NCBI GenBank assembly: GCA_050729815.1
Contig: JBOHLV010000126.1
Location: forward strand, 1-9,552
Reading direction: 5' to 3'
Source of the DNA: JAATGI01 sp050729815
GTDB taxonomy: Bacteria > Pseudomonadota > Alphaproteobacteria > ATCC43930 > CGMCC-115725
Length of the DNA: 9,552 nt
Below, one piece after another: positions 6,991-9,552 of this stretch. The position numbers and the translations under genes were made by a program. How positions within the stretch are numbered: position 1 is the stretch's first letter; each line of letters opens with the position of its first letter. The notes under the pieces are model-generated. The model made no database searches. It was not told the origin of the DNA and saw only the letters and a list, made by a program, of their open reading frames with translations.

Positions 6991-8430
6991 ATGGGCCAGT
7001 TCGAACCGATCGTCGGCGCCGAAATCCGGGCAAAGCTTGACCATCCGGTGATCGATGGCGACGGCCATATCGCCGAATGCCAGTTCGCGCTTGATGATTT
7101 CCTCGGCGAGGTCGCCGGCAAGGAGCGGGCGAAGCAATATCGCTCTGCATGGCCCGTCGGCGGGCCCCATGGCACCACGGTCAAGGGCTTCTGGTGGGGC
7201 ATGCCGTCGGGGCCGCTGACCGACGACCGCGCCCTCGCGATGCTGCCGCGCTATATGCGCTCCCGGATGGACGAGCTGGGCTTCGATTTCGCCCATTGCT
7301 ATACGTCGATGGGCCTTGCCTTCATTTTCCTTCACGATGAGGAGGTGCGCCGCGCCTCGTGCCGCGCCCTCAACATGATGTATGCCGAGATGTTCAAGGA
7401 TGTCGGCGACCGCATGCGCCCGGTGGCGGTGATCCCGGCCTATACGCCCAAGGAGGCGATCGAGGAGCTCGAATTCGCGGTGAAAGAGCTCGGCTTCAAG
7501 GCGGCGATGATCGGCACCGAAATCCGCGGGCCGGCGCGGCCGGCCGATGGCGGCGATCCCTTCCGCCATCCGACGCAATCGACCCGCTCCATCGTCATGG
7601 ACGCGCCCTATGATTACGACCCCTTATGGCGCAAATGTATCGAGCTCAAAATCACGCCCGTCTGCCATACTTCGTCGCGCGGCTGCGGCATGCGCGCCTC
7701 ACCCTCCAACTATGTCTTCAACCATCTGGGCGATTTCGCCGAGGGTGCCAATTTCTTCTGCCGCGCGCTGGTTCTGGGCGGCGTGACGCGGCGCTTCCCC
7801 GAATTGCGGTTCGCCTTTTTGGAAGGCGGCGTCGCCTGGGCGCTTAATCTTCTGAACGATCTCATCGAGCATTGGGAAAAACGCAATATCGAGTCGCTCG
7901 AACAGAATCTCGATCCCGCCAAGCTCGACATCGACCTCCTGGCACGGCTCTTCACCGAGTTCGGCGACCAGCGGCTGACGGCGGCGCGCATCCGCACCAC
8001 GCCGACCCACGGCATGGCGGTGGCGCGCCCCGCCAATTTCGATGAATTCGCGCTCTGCCAACTGCGTGAACTCGAAGACCTCAAAGCGCTTTTCATCGAT
8101 CCCTTCTATTTCGGCTGCGAGGGCGACGACCGGCTGACGCCGCTCGCCTTCAGGCCGGAGCTCAACCCCCTGGGCCTGCCCTTGAAGGCGCTCTTCGGTT
8201 CCGATATCGGCCATTGGGACGTCCATGACGCGAAAACCGTGCTGTCCGAGGCCTGGGGCCTCGTCGAAAGCGGCATGATGGACCGCGCCGCCTTTCGCGA
8301 CTTCACCTTCACCAACCCGGCGATGCTACATCTCTCCATGAACCCCGATTATTTCGAGGGCACGGTGCTGGCGGACGAGGCCAGAAAATTGTTGGCGGGC
8401 CAGGCCCAGCCCCAGGGAGCCCGGGCATGA
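6991..8430 (+). CDS. Amidohydrolase-2 family metalloenzyme (ACMSD/decarboxylase-like)
   Basis: The start at 6991 follows AAAGGGAGG with a six-base gap and gives 479 residues; the frame is open further upstream, to 6856, but that part overlaps the divergent VOC gene. Family landmarks appear in order: the first-strand metal motif IDGDGH (21-26), VCHTSS (224-229), YVFNHLGDFAEGA (241-253), FAFLEGGVAWALNLL (275-289) and GSDIGHWD (403-410). By analogy with ACMSD-like enzymes, metal ligands would be D24 (in place of the first His of HxH), H26, H226 and D405, with H245 as possible acid/base. Relatives are mostly non-oxidative decarboxylases or hydrolases of aromatic and ring-fission acids. About 120 residues separate FLEGG from GSD, more than I expect for the family. 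Its stop overlaps the ATG of the P450 (ATGA, 8427-8430), so the two are probably translated together. Confidence 0.87.
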   Translation: MGQFEPIVGAEIRAKLDHPVIDGDGHIAECQFALDDFLGEVAGKERAKQYRSAWPVGGPHGTTVKGFWWGMPSGPLTDDRALAMLPRYMRSRMDELGFDFAHCYTSMGLAFIFLHDEEVRRASCRALNMMYAEMFKDVGDRMRPVAVIPAYTPKEAIEELEFAVKELGFKAAMIGTEIRGPARPADGGDPFRHPTQSTRSIVMDAPYDYDPLWRKCIELKITPVCHTSSRGCGMRASPSNYVFNHLGDFAEGANFFCRALVLGGVTRRFPELRFAFLEGGVAWALNLLNDLIEHWEKRNIESLEQNLDPAKLDIDLLARLFTEFGDQRLTAARIRTTPTHGMAVARPANFDEFALCQLRELEDLKALFIDPFYFGCEGDDRLTPLAFRPELNPLGLPLKALFGSDIGHWDVHDAKTVLSEAWGLVESGMMDRAAFRDFTFTNPAMLHLSMNPDYFEGTVLADEARKLLAGQAQPQGARA

Positions 8431-8550
8431 CCATCCCGCACGACACCGCAGCCGCGCCCAAGCGGCCGCCGGAGTTCAATCCGCTGTCGCCGGATTTCAT
8501 CCGCGATCCCCATCCCCATTATCACGCGCTGCGCACCTATCGCCGAGAAT
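8427..8550 (+). pseudogene. Cytochrome P450, truncated after the N-terminus
   Basis: The ATG at 8427 overlaps the amidohydrolase stop and follows AGGGAG at 8414-8419, a normal start. The first 36 or so codons read as a bacterial P450 N-terminus: EFNPLSPDFIRDPHPHYHAL fits the family pattern of 'F-P-pF..DPyP.Y..LR'. The frame then ends at a TGA after 41 codons, where a P450 should run for about 400. None of the three plus-strand frames continues with P450 sequence, so this is not a simple frameshift. The I-helix, ExxR and haem-cysteine regions are all missing. Either the rest was lost or displaced by whatever brought in the downstream helicase sequence, or the contig is misjoined here. The P450 call rests on about 20 residues plus context. 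Confidence 0.72.
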
Positions 8551-8592
8551 GAACTTTCTTCCACCTTCGGCGCCGATCAACCCCACCTCGAA
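8551..8592. other. Junction between P450 remnant and helicase sequence
   Basis: P450 similarity ends at about 8535-8550, and recognisable helicase homology begins at about 8647. The bases between fit neither family well. The stretch running from GAATGAACTTTCTTCC near 8548 to GAGTCGAGTCA near 8612 resembles in style the non-coding end of an insertion sequence, but I cannot identify the element, its inverted repeat or a target duplication. It may equally be the natural upstream region of the helicase gene. Confidence 0.3.
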
Positions 8593-9552
8593 ATGGCCAG
8601 AGTCGAGTCAAGACGCGATTTGACGGGCGGTGCGCCCGTCGTCTCTCGCCTCGACCTCCGCTTGACGCCGCAAGGGCGGCTTCTGCTCGAAATTGCCGAG
8701 GACGCGCCGGCCCTGGATGACAGGGTCGCCGAGCGGCTTGCCATTGCGTTCGCTCAGGGATCTGGACACGGCCTGATGCGGCTCGGTGCGGGCGAGGTCG
8801 GCCTGACATTGCCGCCAACCTTCGTTTGGTGGCGCGATTTCGCCGCCCGTTATGCTGGGGCGCTGTGCCTCTATTCCTCGGCTGCGGCCGTCGGCGCCCG
8901 ATCGTCGCTCGCCCTGCCGGTTGTGCCGCCACTGACCGAGGGAGAGCTGGCCACCCTGGTGCTGACGGCGCCGATGATGCCGGGTGCGGAATATCTCACT
9001 CCCGATGTCATGCTGGGGCTGTGGGCGGAGTTGGGCGCGGCGTTCGCGACGGCCTTCGGCAGGGCTGGAATCGACCTGCAATCGTTCCTGAAAACACTGA
9101 ACCCGGCTTGGAACCTGGTCGGGCGGGTGCATTTCAATCTGGCCGAGAACCGGGCCGATCCCGAGCGGCCCTTCGCCTTCGTCGTCACTTACACCACCCG
9201 GTTGTCGGCACAGGCCAAGGCGCAGCATGTGCCACTCGGTCAGGCGATGCGCGAGTATTCCGGACCAGCGAGCCGGGACAAGATGCTTTCCTTGTTGCTG
9301 CCGGTGCAGCGGGCCGCTGAAGCCTGCGACTGGCTGCGGTCGATGGTCGATTCGGGGGAGATATTTCATCCACTGCGCTGGACGGCCGGGGACGCCGCCC
9401 GGTTCTTGTCCAGCGTGCCGCAACTCGAAAGCGCCGGCGTGGTCGTGCGCATGCCGGCCACTTGGCACGCCAACCGACCGGCGCGACCGCGGGCCACGGC
9501 GACGATCGGGGCCCGCGCGCCTTCCGCGGTCGGTCTCGATGGTCTGCTCGAC
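8593..9552 (+). CDS. SNF2-family DEAD/DEAH-box helicase, N-terminal region (runs off right edge)
   Basis: The frame from the ATG at 8593 is open for 320 codons to the window end. I recognise the N-terminal, pre-ATPase region of long (about 1000-residue) bacterial SNF2-type helicases. Landmarks are LTPQGRLLLE (24-33), GSGHGLMRLGAGEVG (56-70), PMMPGAEYLTPDVMLGLW (127-144), NPAWNLVGRVHFNLAEN (170-186), TYTTRLSAQAKAQHVPLG (199-216), LLLPVQRAAE (234-243), GEIFHPLRW (255-263) and VVVRMPATWHANRP (283-296). The Walker motifs lie outside the window. Family members are predicted ATP-driven nucleic-acid translocases of unclear role. The ATG at 8593 is the first start codon in this frame after the TGA at 8428, but no Shine-Dalgarno precedes it and homology begins only near residue 19; a TTG at 8620 is an alternative. 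It has no evident link to the catabolic genes. Confidence 0.8.
   Translation, partial: MARVESRRDLTGGAPVVSRLDLRLTPQGRLLLEIAEDAPALDDRVAERLAIAFAQGSGHGLMRLGAGEVGLTLPPTFVWWRDFAARYAGALCLYSSAAAVGARSSLALPVVPPLTEGELATLVLTAPMMPGAEYLTPDVMLGLWAELGAAFATAFGRAGIDLQSFLKTLNPAWNLVGRVHFNLAENRADPERPFAFVVTYTTRLSAQAKAQHVPLGQAMREYSGPASRDKMLSLLLPVQRAAEACDWLRSMVDSGEIFHPLRWTAGDAARFLSSVPQLESAGVVVRMPATWHANRPARPRATATIGARAPSAVGLDGLLD

Noticed and set aside
8608..9468. A 286-codon minus-strand frame, and an 8826-9320 plus-strand frame, at the right end
   Set aside because: Both are shadows of the helicase frame starting at 8593, which carries many conserved blocks and stays open to the window end.
8593..9552. Assignment of the helicase to a named defence system such as DISARM
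   Set aside because: DISARM includes an SNF2-like helicase, but no methylase, nuclease or other partner is visible here, and the family seen also occurs outside defence loci.
1..9552. tRNA, rRNA or CRISPR array
   Set aside because: No cloverleaf, rRNA core sequence or regularly spaced short repeats were seen on either strand.

Overview
The window is GC-rich and densely coded, with short intergenic gaps and frequent 4-base ATGA gene overlaps. Codon use and gene content suggest an alphaproteobacterium with many catabolic genes (Rhodospirillales or Hyphomicrobiales type). This is inference from style; there is no rRNA or marker gene here.

Layout from left to right. (1) Positions 1-1988, minus strand: three genes of a branched-chain/hydrophobic amino-acid type ABC importer, livH then livM then the first 26 codons of livG, which runs off the left edge. 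(2) Positions 1989-2257: a divergent intergenic region. (3) Positions 2258-3427, plus: a protein made only of the catalytic, zinc-binding half of cobalamin-independent methionine synthase. (4) Positions 3500-5104, plus: two tandem paralogous secreted proteins of a family I do not recognise. (5) Positions 5117-6893, minus: two genes of the vicinal-oxygen-chelate (VOC) superfamily, one with a single domain and one with an internal duplication. (6) Positions 6991-8430, plus: an amidohydrolase-2 (ACMSD-like) metalloenzyme, overlapped by ATGA with a cytochrome P450 gene that is intact for only about 36 codons. (7) From about 8551 the sequence changes character. The rest of the window is an open frame (8593-9552) that I recognise as the N-terminal region of a long bacterial SNF2-type DEAD/DEAH helicase, continuing past the right edge.

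Up to about 8540 the genes read as a small-molecule (probably aromatic or ring-containing compound) uptake and breakdown locus. It has a HAAT-type importer, extradiol-dioxygenase-like VOC proteins, an ACMSD-like decarboxylase or hydrolase, and a P450 translated in step with it. No substrate can be named from the sequence. The most notable structural event is the abrupt end of the P450 and its replacement by unrelated helicase sequence, which could be an insertion or deletion scar or an assembly chimera. The best candidates for undescribed biology are the paired secreted paralogs and the unusual metal-ligand pattern of the VOC pair.
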